Assembly: GCF_000003815.2 (NCBI RefSeq)
Contig: NC_049981.1
Coordinates: forward strand, 457,441-521,440
Direction of reading: 5' to 3'
DNA from: Branchiostoma floridae
Taxonomy: Eukaryota > Chordata > Leptocardii > Amphioxiformes > Branchiostomatidae
DNA length: 64,000 bases
Part shown: positions 11,618 through 23,210 of the stretch, in pieces
Position numbering within the stretch: the stretch's first letter is position 1
Layout: every line of letters starts with the position of its first letter
Notes under the pieces: model-generated
The model's input: only the letters and a program-made list of their open reading frames with translations
The model's database searches: none
What the model was told of the DNA's origin: nothing
Program-made: the position numbers and the translations under genes

Positions 11618-11985
11618 TAAGGTCACATTACCAAAACCCGGACCCGGCCGGGATGTTTACGTAAACGAAATATTAAAATGTTTGTCAAGAAATATACACA
11701 AATAATGTTGATGGCATTTTTTTCGTCTTTTTAAGTCTTTTACAATCAGACTTTTAGATTTCTAAAGCTAGCATTTCTACAACTACACAAAGCATGTTAT
11801 GTGAGGGTCATATTTCCAAATAGGGGACCGACCTTTTTTTTTTTACGAACGAGAATAAAGATTTTTACCAAGAAGTGAATAAACATTAATCATGCCCACG
11901 ACTCTCCGTTTGTGTATTTTCGTATCTTTGATATCATATTTTCGTGCCCGAAACCTACCCGGTCGGTTGAAAGTGTGACGTATGC
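11618..11985. mobile_element. MITE-like element, 'CCGGCCGGG' family
   Basis: The left end, AAGGTCACATTACCAAAACC then CGGACCCGGCCGGG, is roughly inverted at the right end (CCCGAAACCTACCCGGTCGG then GTGTGACGTATG). The same design, better preserved, is seen at 47030-47238, and a single end lies near 25135-25190. No coding capacity. Confidence 0.55.
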
Positions 11986-12068
11986 ATCAAATAATTTGGC
12001 TAAAAATGGCTAAAACTGAAACAGCAATGCTCCCCTTGATCATTAGTTTTGATCATTAGTTTTAAAGT

Positions 12069-12168
12069 GTAATTGATTGATTGATTACATGATTAATTGA
12101 TGGATTGATTGATTGTGTGATTGATTGACTAATTGATTGATTGATTGATTGATTGACTAATTGATTGC
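12069..12168 (+). repeat. (TTGA)n microsatellite
   Basis: Imperfect TTGA/TTGAT repeat running up to within a few bases of the splice donor of exon 3 of the calcium-sensor gene, so it forms the start of the next intron on the minus strand. Confidence 0.85.
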
Positions 12169-12173
12169 TTTAC

Positions 12174-12369
12174 CAACCGTTAGGACGTTGATGAGTTCCT
12201 TCTTGCTGACCGTCCCGTCGCTGTTCAGGTCGAAGATACAGAAGGCCCACTTGAGTCTCTCCATGGGAGTACCCCTCAGCATGGCCGACATCCCGCAAAG
12301 AAACTCCCGGAAATCCACGCACCCGCTGGCGTCACGGTCAAATGTGTGGAAGATCCGTCTGGCCAGGAT
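12174..12369 (-). CDS. Neuronal-calcium-sensor-like protein, exon 3 (EF-hands 2 and 3)
   Basis: Read on the minus strand, this exon encodes residues 110-174 of an EF-hand protein of the recoverin/hippocalcin/NCS superfamily. The acceptor is TTTTTTACAG and the probable donor is TTG|GTAAAG; a GTTGGT four bases earlier is the alternative. It has two canonical calcium loops. EF2 is D120 to E131 (DRDASGCVDFRE) and EF3 is D156 to E167 (DLNSDGTVSKKE). The family-typical RGTPMERLKWAF helix lies between them. Proteins of this family sense calcium in the cytosol or at membranes and regulate kinases, cyclases and channels. The exon joins exon 2 in phase 0. EF-hand 4 and the C-terminus should lie at lower coordinates but were not found, so the gene is incomplete here. 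Confidence 0.88.
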
Positions 12370-12439
12370 CTGTAAAAAATCGTTGATTGTGGGTTAAAGT
12401 TGACCTGACCTTACGTATCTACTGTGAAAGTCCGAACGG

Positions 12440-12560
12440 CCAATGACTTATTACCATAAAATGAACCACCGAGTAAGCAAAGCGATACGTCAGGCCAGTG
12501 ACCTAAAACCACTGAAAAAGCCACCGAGTGAGCAAAGCAATACTGTAAGTGTATTTAAGT
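12440..12560 (+). repeat. Degenerate 'CCACCGAGTGAGCAAAGCAA' units
   Basis: Two to three imperfect units of CACCGAGTGAGCAAAGCAA occur here. The same units resume at 13305-13460, on the other side of the mariner element, so the mariner appears to have inserted into a small pre-existing repeat cluster. Confidence 0.55.
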
Positions 12561-12725
12561 TGGCGGGGATTTACTTTCGCGGTAGCGGGAAAACGGAGTG
12601 TTTGCGGAGGTTTTAATTGGCCACTTCACCGCGAAAACCACGAACACAAAACCACCGGAAACATTTCTGCATTTACAGTACAGCTTTGACAATTACAAAC
12701 AGCTATGAAATGATAAAACCACCTA

Positions 12726-13303
12726 CGAGGGGCATTCAATAAGTAATCCACCTGACCCACTTCCAGTTGTCTGATCTAAATAAAATTTTGCATGTGTAAT
12801 GAGTCATATCTCTATGGGTTATGTTGCAAAAAACAGCTCTGAACTAATTGCGGTTACTGATTTACTGGTGTTTGAACTGAGTCAGGTGTGAAATGGACCA
12901 GGTGTGAAATGGAGCAAGTTGAGTGTCGCGCAGTGATCCGGTTTTTGTATTTGAAAGGACGCACACCAAAGGGGACTTTTGATGAAATGAAAAAAACTTA
13001 TGGTGATGATGCCCCATCATATGGCCTTGTAAAACGCTGGCATCCTGAAATCAAACAAGGCCGGAAGTCTGTGGAAACAGCTCCCAGACCTGGTCGTCCC
13101 TCTTCTGCCATTAATGAGGCATCTGTCGGAGGACCAACCTGGGATGTCCTACAAGAACGGTGTCCAGAGCTACATCAAATGATGGGAGAAATGCAAAACT
13201 CTGGGTGGTTCCTATGAAGAGAAAGACTAATAACTGTGCCAAGTTTCATTAATCTCCTGCTATGGGAAATGGGTCAGGTGGATTACTTATTGAATGCCCC
13301 TCG
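12726..13303 (+). mobile_element. Internally deleted mariner-type transposon
   Basis: The terminal inverted repeats are about 35 bp and nearly perfect (CGAGGGGCATTCAATAAGTA at the left end, its complement at the right). TA duplications flank it (12724-12725 and 13304-13305), as expected for Tc1/mariner. The 578 bp length against about 1.3 kb for a complete mariner, and a frame holding only the N-terminal DNA-binding part of the transposase, show that the catalytic region has been lost. The near identity of the ends suggests a fairly recent insertion. It lies in intron 2 of the calcium-sensor gene, on the opposite strand. Confidence 0.9.
12909..13217 (+). pseudogene. Mariner transposase remnant (N-terminal HTH only)
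   Basis: The frame starting MEQVECRAVIRFLYLKG runs through KGTFDEMKKTYGDDAPSYG, KRWHPEIKQGRKSVETAPR and GRPSSA. This is the paired helix-turn-helix DNA-binding region and GRPS linker of mariner transposases; the N-terminus resembles that carried in SETMAR. After about residue 75 it departs from the family and stops at residue 102 of about 345. The D,D34D catalytic domain is absent, so it cannot transpose. A 7-codon in-frame upstream extension exists, but the second ATG matches the family start. Confidence 0.85.
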
Positions 13304-13304
13304 T

Positions 13305-13465
13305 ATTCCCACTGAAAAACACCGAGCAAGCAAAGCAATGCAGTCTGTCAAATTACAAATAACCATCGAATAAACCGACGTATAAATAAAACGATACAAG
13401 TGACCTCTGTTGTAAACACATAATAAACCACCGGGTGAGCTAAGCAACGCAACATAACCAGTAAT
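13305..13465 (+). repeat. Degenerate 'CACCGAGCAAGCAAAGCAA' units, right half
   Basis: Continuation of the cluster at 12440-12560, interrupted by the mariner. Units are visible at about 13320 and 13428. Confidence 0.5.
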
Positions 13466-13640
13466 TTACTGCGGTCCCAAACGTGATTGAGAATTTTTCC
13501 CATATTACATATTTACGTTTGGCATTATAAAAACCGCATTGACTTTGTGTGTAAATACTTAACGTTTGGGACTGCATCTGTTACCAGCGACACCTATGCT
13601 GCAGTGCAATGTGAACAAGTCAGATTTCCAAGAGGAAGGT
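13466..13640 (+). mobile_element. MITE-like repeat, 'GGTCCCAAACGTGA' family
   Basis: TGCGGTCCCAAACGTGATTG at the left is mirrored by AACGTTTGGGACTGCAT further right, so the ends are inverted. It is followed by AGCGACACCTATGCTGCAGT and an 'aggaaggtgacagacggtcacc' tail. Relatives lie at 1750-1905, 18590-18740 (minus) and 48748-48801. Confidence 0.55.
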
Positions 13641-14799
13641 GACAGACGGTCACCAAAACTTGGTTGAATAATACACTTATGCATTATGTCAAAAGATTAC
13701 TATTTAGCGACTTACAAACCTGTTCAAACCAGTAACCCAAAAAATAAGAGAGATCTTGAATGTGGCTAGATTAGGCAGGCAAAGACGAATCATTCAGTCA
13801 AGTAAAAAAAGTTAGAAATGAAATCCATTACTGCGCGTGACTAAACAAGAATTGTCTTTCTTTCAAAATATTCAAGGACATGAACAAGACTAGTCATTCC
13901 ACCATACCGTTAGATAAGTGAGCTCGTTACCGAATGCCAAGATGAAATATTGCTCGTACATATATACAGAATTGCCTTTGGCAGGTGTGCCGTATGGGGA
14001 GGTCTTTCATCAAGGAAATCCTAATCCCCTAACCTAACCTGCAGCGCAGCCATCCATCAAGACTTCGTGCCCGGACTAACTATGCTGGAAATCCCTCAGA
14101 TTCTTTTCTCATAGGAACCAATTGACCTTTTTGAGTTTACTTTTGTTGAAGTTATTTTTTTATTCCTGCGGTGTATGCAGGGGTGTATGTGCATCAAGTT
14201 GAGATAGTTTACCGTTTGTGTGAACGAATTCAAAACGGAGTTTGTGATAAGCTTTCTTTATCTAAAATTTACTAAAAATAATGAGTTAGCCAGGGTTGGA
14301 CACGTTTTCTAAGTTTGTTTTAAAAATGGATGAACACTATTACGTAATAATACATAATTTTTTGTCGTATTTTTTTCCAGAAAGGGCGCACGACCACCGG
14401 TACCATATTTTTTTTTTCATTTTCCAGTGTTCTAGATCTGTTGTTGATCGATAAAGACGCCCACCCTTAAATCCCACAAAAGAAGCTAATACTTTCTATG
14501 GAACTCGGGCTTTAGAACTAAATCCTAGGACTTAGAACATTCACAGGTAGCTTTTATATAGAGTTAAAATATTAAGTGGTATCAGTGTTGCGCTTTCAAT
14601 GTATACGGCACAATCGATCTTGTGATTTTTAGAATCACAAATAGTCTTACAACCGAAAGTAGTGAAGATTGCCATTCTAGAGTAGAATGGAATGAAAGAA
14701 ATAAAATGTGACAGAATTGAACAGGATGAAATTGATTGGGAAATAATAAAATACGATATGTACAAAGTGGGATAGAATAGAATAGTATATAGTAAAAAA
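13641..14799. other. No gene recognised (intron 2)
   Basis: AT-rich intronic sequence of the calcium-sensor gene. No exon, RNA gene or repeat structure recognised. Confidence 0.45.
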
Positions 14800-14805
14800 G
14801 GTGTA

Positions 14806-14918
14806 AAATAGAATAGAATAGAATAGAATAGAATAGAATAGAAAAGAATAGAATAGAATAGAATAGAATAGAATAGAATAGAATAGAATAGAATAGAATA
14901 GAATAGAATAGAATAGAA
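14806..14918 (+). repeat. (GAATA)n pentanucleotide microsatellite
   Basis: About 22 copies of GAATA with a single interruption (gaaaa near 14841). Shorter GAATA-type runs precede it from about 14770. Likely polymorphic in length. Confidence 0.95.
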
Positions 14919-15983
14919 GGAAATAAAATACTAGTAGTCCACCGGAAGTTCAGGTCAATGACCTAAATGTATTCTGGCAGCCAAACCAGATTATTTGAAA
15001 TTAAAACTGATGTTTTGAGATAACCATTTCACTTTTAATAAAGTTTATCTGTAGTGCGAGATAAAACACTGTCTAATATAAAATCCCTTGGTTTGATATC
15101 ATAATGGAAGATACGCTGATACCCATAATAAATCACTGTCGTCTCGACAAGATAAGAAACTATGCACAATATGTATTTTCAGTCCCGAAACCGTTGGGAA
15201 TACCGTTGTGATCACCCCTGTGGCTTCCATCACTGCAGATTGATGTCGAATGAGATTTTAGCTGATCCTAGCGGTATGATTATCTTCAATTTTATATATC
15301 GTAAATCCCGTGGTATCACGTCTGAGTAACCCATAAAAGTTATGAAATTGGAAACATAATCCATCCTGTTGGAGAGTAAAAGTGATGGGTTATTAGTTCG
15401 TTATAAGTGGAGATACAATCAGCTTTACAGATGAGGATGAGTATCAATACGCACTGTGCCTCACTAAGAAATAAGTGAAAAACCCAAGTTACGGGAATGA
15501 TGATATAGTACCAGTCTTTCATCAATTTCCATCAAGTGTCAAATCATTGTGAGTTTACTTTTCTGTCGACGTCAATTTCAAAATAAATGGTAACTGTGAT
15601 CAGAATTGCAGTGGATGTCACTTGAACACAGGAGGAACATGTCCAGACTTTGCATGATATGCAAAATGACCAATAAACTGGTGGACGTACCGACTGATAA
15701 GTATCTAATACCAGCTCCTAAAAAGAACAAGAAACAGTCATGCCTTCAAATACCAGAGTTACCAAGCTAGGATTGATGTCTTCAAAAATTCGTACTTTCT
15801 CAGAACTATCATAGAGTGGAATTTGTTATCACCAAGCACACTACCTAGGGACATCTTCCCTGGATAGATTTAAAGAACGAAGAAATAGATGTGCAAAAGT
15901 TAGGTGTGACGGGTCGTTCGGTGTAATATAACCAGCTGCTACCGCGTCGCGTGTTACGCCGAGGGGCGGTTATACCGGCTATA
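14919..15983. other. No gene recognised (intron 2)
   Basis: Intronic sequence without recognised features. Confidence 0.45.
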
Positions 15984-16110
15984 CGAGGGGTGATCAATAA
16001 GTTCTCGGCCTGGCCCAGAAATAACAAGCACAGCTCAGATTTTGAGGCACAACTTCATAGTATGAAGCCTTTTATCAATATTCTCCAAATTACAAATCAT
16101 TGGAGTCATT
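15984..16110 (+). mobile_element. Single mariner-like end
   Basis: CGAGGGGTGATCAATAAGTT preceded by TA is a mariner-type terminal repeat and resembles, but differs from, the end at 12726. It is followed by ctcggcctggcccaga. No inverted partner was found downstream, so this is a truncated copy. Confidence 0.5.
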
Positions 16111-17399
16111 GCTTTGCCGGCATTCGTTTTTTTTTCTGACTTAGAAGGTAAGAGGTATAAAATTCGCATATTCCCTGGGCCCAACTGGTTAAATACCACC
16201 TTCTTTAAAGTCAAGGTAACGTTAGTTCTATCAGCCTAGGTGCTGAGTTGATTTGTTGAAGTTTAACACTTGTTGACGGTCACAATAAGATTATGTCAAT
16301 GGTGGATAAGTTAGCATTAACCATTATACATGACAATCTATCATAAAGGATCAAAGTACAATGTACATGATGAATGTGTGCGAATATGTGTACCTCAGGG
16401 GTACATTTTAGGCCCACTATAACACATATTACTGACTCCCTCGGCATACAACAAGTGAGTGCAAAGGGGTCTAAATCTTCACTTAACGCACTGTTCATGC
16501 CTCCAGAGGATATCATAACCATCCGCATAGTTCGAAGACCTTACCAAGAGGCGAGACCAATTATTCAAATTCTCGTTCTTCAACACATAATATCTCATTC
16601 ACAGTGATAGCTTGTCTTATCTTATAGTTTTTCTTCTTATTCTTGTTATATTTCAATTTCATTTCATTCAGTTTTATTCTATTGTGTTCTGTGTGCTTTA
16701 TTTCATTTCATTCTACCGGTTTTATTCATTTTATTTTTCGCGAATGTTACCGGTGATCGGAAATTAATCGTACCGTACTTCATTTTTATCCAAAAACAAA
16801 TACGTTCTCCTATCAAAAAGCTACTTCAGCTACTATGGAGGGTAATACAAATTCTTCTTCAGACGTCTACACAAAATTCATAGAATGCTCAAGAATTGAA
16901 GATATTGACGGGTTTTCACTAAAGAAAACCTTTAAGCAAATCTTAAAAGCAAGCGTTAAGTTTGTTTTAATTAAGATGCAAATATCAAATTTTATAAATG
17001 CTTGCCACATTCATAAATATAACATTTTGTGTTGTGTTTGGGCGGCTTTCTGTTTTCCTTTAGTTTGAAATGATATCAGAAGATTTACGTAGTAATAAAT
17101 GCCCTTCGTGAATGCTAAGGTTTCTAACGGACCCAACGAGTTGTGGGAACATGATATGGTAAAACATCCAGTCATTGATGGATGGCTACCTTGAGTGATT
17201 AGGTCCATAACTAGTCCAGGAAGACCGGAACTTTCCCGCTGAGGTAAATCTACGGACCGCTCAGCTTTATTAAACACTTGTGATGGATGTAGTGAATGGG
17301 CTTTTTAGTCCCTGACGTTATTTGCAAGCGTGGTTTAAGTCCCAGACCGTTACAGCCAACGGGAAGAAAGTTGCTTATACCCGCCTCACATTAGGCGCG
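16111..17399. other. No gene recognised (intron 2)
   Basis: Intronic AT-rich sequence; several short frames without domains. Nothing supported. Confidence 0.45.
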
Positions 17400-17800
17400 A
17401 TTCGATCGGAAGACTAGTTTACGAGCTCTAAATGACATTTTCGTGAGTAAGACGTCCGGTGTTCTCACGATCATCTTGCGATTTTTAGGGATCGCCGGCA
17501 ATTTTCAGGAGTCTTACGACGGTCGCGGTGCAGCGAAACATGTTCTTAACATAAGCGACAACTCGCAGGAGATCTCCGAGATCGCAGAGCTCGTTACCGA
17601 GTCGCAGATCGTGCGTGCAAATCGTGCGTACCTCGCAAGGGTATCGGTCAATAGTCTTGCGTCAATCCAACAATTGAAGACCGAAAGGCGAGCACAGACA
17701 TAGTTATCAATCATCGAACGCAAATCGGATGGCGAACGCCCGTTAGTCGGGCGACGTTCGGGCGACGTTCACCCGACTTCCGATTGTTTACAAATATTGA
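17400..17800. other. GC-rich island, unclassified
   Basis: Base composition changes sharply here, with many CG dinucleotides. A self-similar GTCGGGCGACGTTC/GGGCGACGTTCACC pair sits near 17745-17775. An 86-codon plus frame (17443-17703) crosses it but has no recognisable domain and no splice context. It is probably a transposon fragment rather than a gene. Confidence 0.35.
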
Positions 17801-18589
17801 ATTTCTGGGAAGGTGAGGGTAATTCTAACATTGTGGCCCCTGTGGCAGTATGTAGGCTGGCTTTGTGACAAACTTTCCTTTCTTGTGTCATTTCTATTAG
17901 CCCGCGCATTCCATTCATTGGTTAAAAAGATTCCGACAACAAAATAAGCAACATTTATTGATCTCTTGCCTTTTTGAGGAACGTTTTGTGTTCCCTTGTC
18001 CGCGTGCAAGAGGTCATGGGAGGTTCATTATCATAGATTTATTCACCGTCGATCGCACGAGGTTCGCTTATATGTGAGGGGAACAGATTTTGGGCAAAAA
18101 AATACGCAAAACCACCTTAAGATCTTAAAATCAGCCGACCTTCCTGCGATTGCGAAGTATGTCCGAAGATCGTATATAATGTGAGGCGGGTATTACAACA
18201 GCATTATCATTTCAGTAAACCTAGTACCCCGAGGCACGTGATTTTTCTTCCTTAGACTTCGACCTACTTTGGACGATTTCGGTTGAACTTTGCGAAAGAA
18301 GTCGAAGTTTGTTTGTGATTGTTGTATTGTTAAATCATATAACTGGTGTCAACAATGGAATAACGTTGGGTATTCAAAATTACATAATGCTCCACTTATC
18401 ATTTGGGTGGGGAATTCGCTGATCAATTCAAAGTTTGCTGATCAACTGACAAAATGCAGCGGATACTACATAAAACGTCTACCCGTTTTCAATATCTGCT
18501 CACTTTCTTGAGTAGCAATAACTCTAATAATGAGATCGGATACCATAATATTCTCCGTCCTTCACCATCCTCTGGGCAATTTTGACAGG

Positions 18590-18740
18590 TCTGACTACAA
18601 ACTGCAGGTAGGTGTCGCTGCTGACAAATGTCGTCCCAAACAAAAACAATGCGGTCCCAAACGTAGAGAATCTCACGTGCAGAGATAAGTAGTTAATGCG
18701 GTATGTACAATGCGATTCCAAGCGTGAAGTATCCATTCTG
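18590..18740 (-). repeat. Minus-strand copy of the 'GGTCCCAAACG' repeat
   Basis: AACTGCAGGTAGGTGTCGCT, then GTCCCAAAC and TGCGGTCCCAAACGT, are shared with 13466-13640 and 48748-48801, partly in the opposite orientation. Boundaries are uncertain. Confidence 0.5.
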
Positions 18741-18825
18741 TATATACATGTTGACAAGCAGCGATGATAAGAACCTAAACTTTACGTAAGAAGACGTTAT
18801 TCTCAAAGAAAATCGTGCTACTCAC

Positions 18826-18975
18826 TGCTTTTATTTCGGCGTTGCCGTGTTCGAAGTGGTTGCAGTAGAAGCTGACAAACTGAACCTCTGAGAGCTGCCC
18901 GTCTGGACAGTCCGTCAGGAACAGTCTGTACCACTGTTTCACTTCGGCTACTGTGAAGTGAGTCACCCTCGCCAA
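18826..18975 (-). CDS. Neuronal-calcium-sensor-like protein, exon 2 (EF-hand 1 region)
   Basis: This 150-base, 50-codon exon (phase 0 on both sides) encodes residues 60-109: HFTVAEVKQWYRLFLTDCPD followed by GQLSEVQFVSFYCNHF. The WY pair and the DCPDGQL segment are hallmarks of the non-binding first EF-hand in NCS, hippocalcin and recoverin proteins, where a CPxG sequence prevents calcium binding. The acceptor is CTCTCCAG and the donor is GCA|GTGAGT. It splices to 29360-29536 upstream and 12174-12369 downstream without changing frame. The family's usual FFPxGD after this helix is replaced by HFEHGN, one sign of divergence. It lies about 10.4 kb from exon 1 and 6.5 kb from exon 3. Confidence 0.88.
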
Positions 18976-19266
18976 CTGGAGAGGGAGAGGAGCAAAAAAA
19001 GGAGATAGTTAACAGTAAAATGGAAATTTCATTAAAGATGAACAAATACGCGTCACCTAACGTAACAGCAGGTTCAAGACCCCGGATATGTGTGCACCTA
19101 GCTATAAACGAACTAGATACTTTACTTTACCCAGGTATAGACCAGTACATTTGATTTGTGACCTAACTCAGATATAGGACGTCAAATGGACCACCACACT
19201 TATTGGAAAGCGCAAGGGTCCATCCCGGTGTAAGGGGAATAACTAAATATGCCCAGATATGTAGCG

Positions 19267-19712
19267 TGAAGGAAGGAAGGAAGGAAGGAAGGAAGGAAGG
19301 AAGGAAGGAAGGAAGGAAGGAAGGAAGGAAGGAAGGAAGGAAAAAAGGAAGGAAGGAAGGAAGGAAGGAAGGAAAAAAGGAGGGGAAAAGGAGGAAAAAA
19401 GGAAGGAAGGGATGAAGGAAGAAAAGGAAGGAAGGAAGAAAAGGAAGGAAGGAAGAAAAGGAAGGAAGGAAGAAAAGGAAGGAAGGAAGGAAGGAAGGAA
19501 ATAAACAAGGAAGGAAAGAAAGAAAGAAGGAAGGAAAGAAAGAAGAAAAGGAAGGAAGGAAGCAAGGAAGGAAAGCAACAAGGAAGGAAAAAAGGAAGGA
19601 GGGAAGGACGGAAGTAAAGGAAGGAAGGAAGGAAGGAAGAAAGGGAAGGAAGGAAGGAAGGAAGAAAGGAAAGAAGAAAGGGAAGGAAGAAAAGGAAGGA
19701 AGGTAGGTAGGA
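19267..19712 (+). repeat. (GGAA)n purine tract
   Basis: About 440 bp of GGAA/GAAGG repeats with AAAA and GAAA interruptions in intron 1 of the calcium-sensor gene. The opposite strand gives spurious Leu/Phe/Pro/Ser frames. GGAA arrays are known binding platforms for ETS-type factors in other animals; that use here is pure speculation. Confidence 0.95.
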
Positions 19713-21207
19713 AGAGATATATTAAAAAATCTTTGACTTTCTAATTTTTTTTTCTTTCCATGTTCGCTTTCTGTGCCTGCAGTCCTTTACTTCCACGATC
19801 AATTTTTGTTTCTGGAAACTGGCATCGGTATGGTTTTCGATGTCAATCAGCTATCACGTTTGCTACACTTCATTTCTACCACTTTTATAGCCTTCGTTAA
19901 TGTGGAAGACGTAATGGATGTTGTAAGGAAATTGCCGTCGGCATGTCACACAGGCAGTTTAAGGCCTGTGACACCTGTAGATTCTCAGTCGAGCAGTTAT
20001 ATGGCCATAACTTTTGATGTAACCATCTGTTTTCAACAATTTTTGGCCAGTTAACGTAATTCACCCATATTCAAAATATGATGACAAGAAAATTGTGGAT
20101 CCTCAATATTTTGGGTTTAAAAAACCATTTTTTGGTAAAAAATAGGGATGCTATTAAAATGGGTCTGTGCCCACTATGAAATGATTGTCTAACTGAGTCA
20201 TATTTTCTGGAGTAATAGATTATATCTCTGTGACATCTAATATGCCTGGGGATCTTGCCGCTTTACATCGGTAAGGCTCCGTTTTGGGGCAAAAACAGAA
20301 TTTTTGGACAATTTTTTTGTATTTTTCGTACAAATATCAATACAACCACGGAAATCAAAGATATTGCAAGAAGACCCGCTTAATTTCTGAAGGTCTAAGG
20401 CTTAATGAACCTAAATCTGCACAAAACTCGTAATAAAACTGGTGCCCTGATGTGGGCAGGGGCCGACGAAACACTACTTACCCTACAAGAACTGCGCCCA
20501 AGTAAGACATGTTTGACTGTACGTAACATTAACCGATGGTAAAATATGAATGTTTTATGTCTGTATCTGTTAAATTTCTGTTGTATCAATGCGAAATTTC
20601 GCAAGCAGTTAGCCTTATAAGACATCAGTCAACTGCCATACAATCATTTTGGGCTAGAAATACTGATTTATAGCATTATTTTGCTGTTTCCTTGAAGTAT
20701 GAGCGCCTCGCTGTTTTCCCGCCACTCCACACCCCGGGAGGTCGGAACACATGTTCGGACTGTACCACTTGCAGCTCTCGCGGGGGTGCCCTTTTGTTAA
20801 CCGCTTCTAGTTATGTCGATATTTGATAAATACTAGATCAATATCTTTAACACTCAACATTAATGAGTCTTAAAAAGTAGTTAGTGTAACCCATACATCT
20901 TAAGTTCCTGTTTTAGCAATGTAACATTAGATACTGACATTGGACCGTTCTAAAAACGCTCCGGCCCGGCGGGGTTACTTAAGGTCACGCAGTGGTTCGA
21001 ATTTCACGTTCGACCAAAATTGTCACAGGCCTTAAAGTGCCCGTGCACGTTTGTTAGTGTCAAACGGAACACATCGAAATCCCGCGGGTCTAATTGTGCC
21101 AGATCCCTTCGGCAGGCTATCAACATGGTAAACGTGTGCGCGGCGTGTTTTCATAGATCGACTTTGCCTTTAAGTATGTGTACGTGTGTGTGTGTTGGGG
21201 GGGGGCA
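19713..21207. other. No gene recognised (intron 1)
   Basis: AT-rich intronic sequence with one GC-rich patch at about 20700-20800. No supported exon or RNA gene. Confidence 0.45.
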
Positions 21208-21565
21208 GTTTTCGGCAAATCTGTGTTTGTTTTCTTGTGTATTTATGGTTTGGCCAATGAAAAAATGTTGTGTTTTCTGTTAGCAGTAACCAACGCTAGC
21301 AAATGTTGCCGACCCCAGCTTTTTAGGTCAACCCTAATATATAAAATATGCGATTTCAGTCTTGACATCTCAGTGAAGAAAAAGTTGTGGAATCATTTCA
21401 AAACACTGACTGTTTTCGGTGAGTCTGGATTTTTGTTTCCTTGTGTGTTAATAGTTTGGTCTACACAAAAAACTGCCGACCCTTGCTTTTTTAATGCAAT
21501 CCTAGCAAGAAACATAAGATTTCCGATCTGACATCCGAATGGAATAAAAATTTGTGGCCGATATC
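21208..21565 (+). repeat. Two-unit tandem repeat, ~200 bp period
   Basis: TTTTCGGCAAATCTG...TTGTTTTCTTGTGT near 21208 is echoed by TTTTCGGTGAGTCTG...TTGTTTCCTTGTGT near 21413. Both are followed by tggtttgg/agtttggt, a TGCCGACC block and a 'gatttc...tctgacat/cttgacat' end. The units are diverged. Confidence 0.55.
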
Positions 21566-21939
21566 TAAAAAATCTAAAAAAAATATAGGGAAAAATGAAT
21601 CCTGCCTACCGAATCTATTTTCAGGAAACGGAATCTAAAACACAATTTTTCTTGTTCTCATAGTGCTGTAATAATATGGACGATATCTAATCATCATTTT
21701 GGGGCCGTTTCCAAAAATAAGTTTTCAACCATACTGTAAAAGGCAACTGCAAAGATATACCGTAGAATGCGGAAAACGTCTACTAGTGTCATAGAATGGC
21801 AAGGTCAATCTCAAGGTCATATAAAGGGATACAAAAGAAAAACAGAACAATCTATTGTTCAGTATACCATATTCTTATATTTTAGCAATTATTTGTATAA
21901 CCTTCATGACTTTTTAGATTCTACAATGACGGTAACGGT

Positions 21940-22045
21940 TTTTTTTTTGGGGGGGGGGGGCTGACATTTATTTTACTCGCACGCTCGTATCAGTTTTGGG
22001 CTCCTTAGAGGGTGTCATCCATATCATCAAATTGACATGGCCTTG
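21940..22045 (+). repeat. Fragment of the 'GATGTCATCCAT' element family
   Basis: Poly-T and poly-G runs are followed by CTCGCACGCTCGTATCAG and GTGTCATCCATATCATCAAA then TTGACATGGCCTT. This is the same terminal sequence as the elements at 40415-41271 and 46742-47336, but only one end is present. Confidence 0.5.
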
Positions 22046-23210
22046 TTAGAACTTATTTGAATACACTGTCAATGGCAGGACGTAAAGCGTAAAATGCTAT
22101 TTTCGCATACTGACAGCAAGTGGAGGTCGAATTCAAAGTCAAACTTGTTTCTGTGTAGGCTTGCCAAGCATGCACATGCCAGGCACGTCGGATGCATTGA
22201 CAGGAAGTTAGGTCATAGGTCACTAAAACATAGTTCATCTCATGTTAATTGAATGTCTTTACCTTGTATAAGGCTTTAGAAAATTTATCAGACAGAATCA
22301 GAGATACATTCGTACTTATGAATAAAAAAAATCAAAACCTTCAACTAATTCACGAAGTATGTGCTATCCGAATTCTTGTTTAGGTTTGCATTGGTTGCCA
22401 AAAGGACAATATCATATTTTCTGTATGAATGGGATTTCTTTAATAGGAAATTCATTTCAATAACTGCGCCATTGCTTAGTACTAGATGTTCTGTTATCAA
22501 TAATATCGTGTTTTCTTTCATACATATATACCTTTCTCCATATATCCTTATTTAATATGCTTCACACATAGCTACGAACATTTGCTCTAGTGCCTGTTAG
22601 CTTCTGATTTAGCTTTGGTCTCAACTTGCTTTTATATCAACGTCAGGGCCACTGAGGAGTGTCTACCCTCACTGCTATGGTGCTTTGAATGATATTTACG
22701 CTTTTCAAATGACCGGTGCAACCATTACAATTCGTAAACTTCAATTCAAAGACGCCGTCTGAAACGGAAATACCTGAAATATACTGAAGGTTGTATGCAT
22801 TATATACACTGATAGGCCAGACATACGTTACCCATGGGAGCACAAATGTCTGAAATATTTTCTTTGATTTCTAAAAAGCTTTTTCTGAACAGCGGGAGAT
22901 GTTTGTAAGGTGGGTTAGGGTTCAGCGGTGTTGTTGTAAAGCTTCACGTCAGTTCTGCCCGGTACGACTGTTTCGGCGTGCCTGTTGGAACCCGATAACC
23001 TACCGGGCGAGCTCACATGGGGGCTTTTGCCGCTATGTTTACGACCTGAATTACTTTGTCCTTCTCTGTAGTCGCAACTTCAACAGAAAAAGTACATTTG
23101 ATAAATTTTCTTCGAAATATACCTTGATTCACGTTGCTCTGCCTTGAAATGTAACTTATGGTACGTACTCAAGTATTGAACTTGGTGTATTTTACTTGCT
23201 CTGTTTTCAT
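22046..23210. other. No gene recognised (intron 1)
   Basis: No supported feature. Confidence 0.45.

Noticed and set aside
17443-17703. 86-codon frame in a GC-rich island
   Set aside because: The GC-rich patch looks like repeat material; no domain or splice support.
19200-19581. Minus-strand Phe/Leu/Pro/Ser-rich and plus-strand Gly/Lys-rich frames
   Set aside because: Translation of the GGAA microsatellite.
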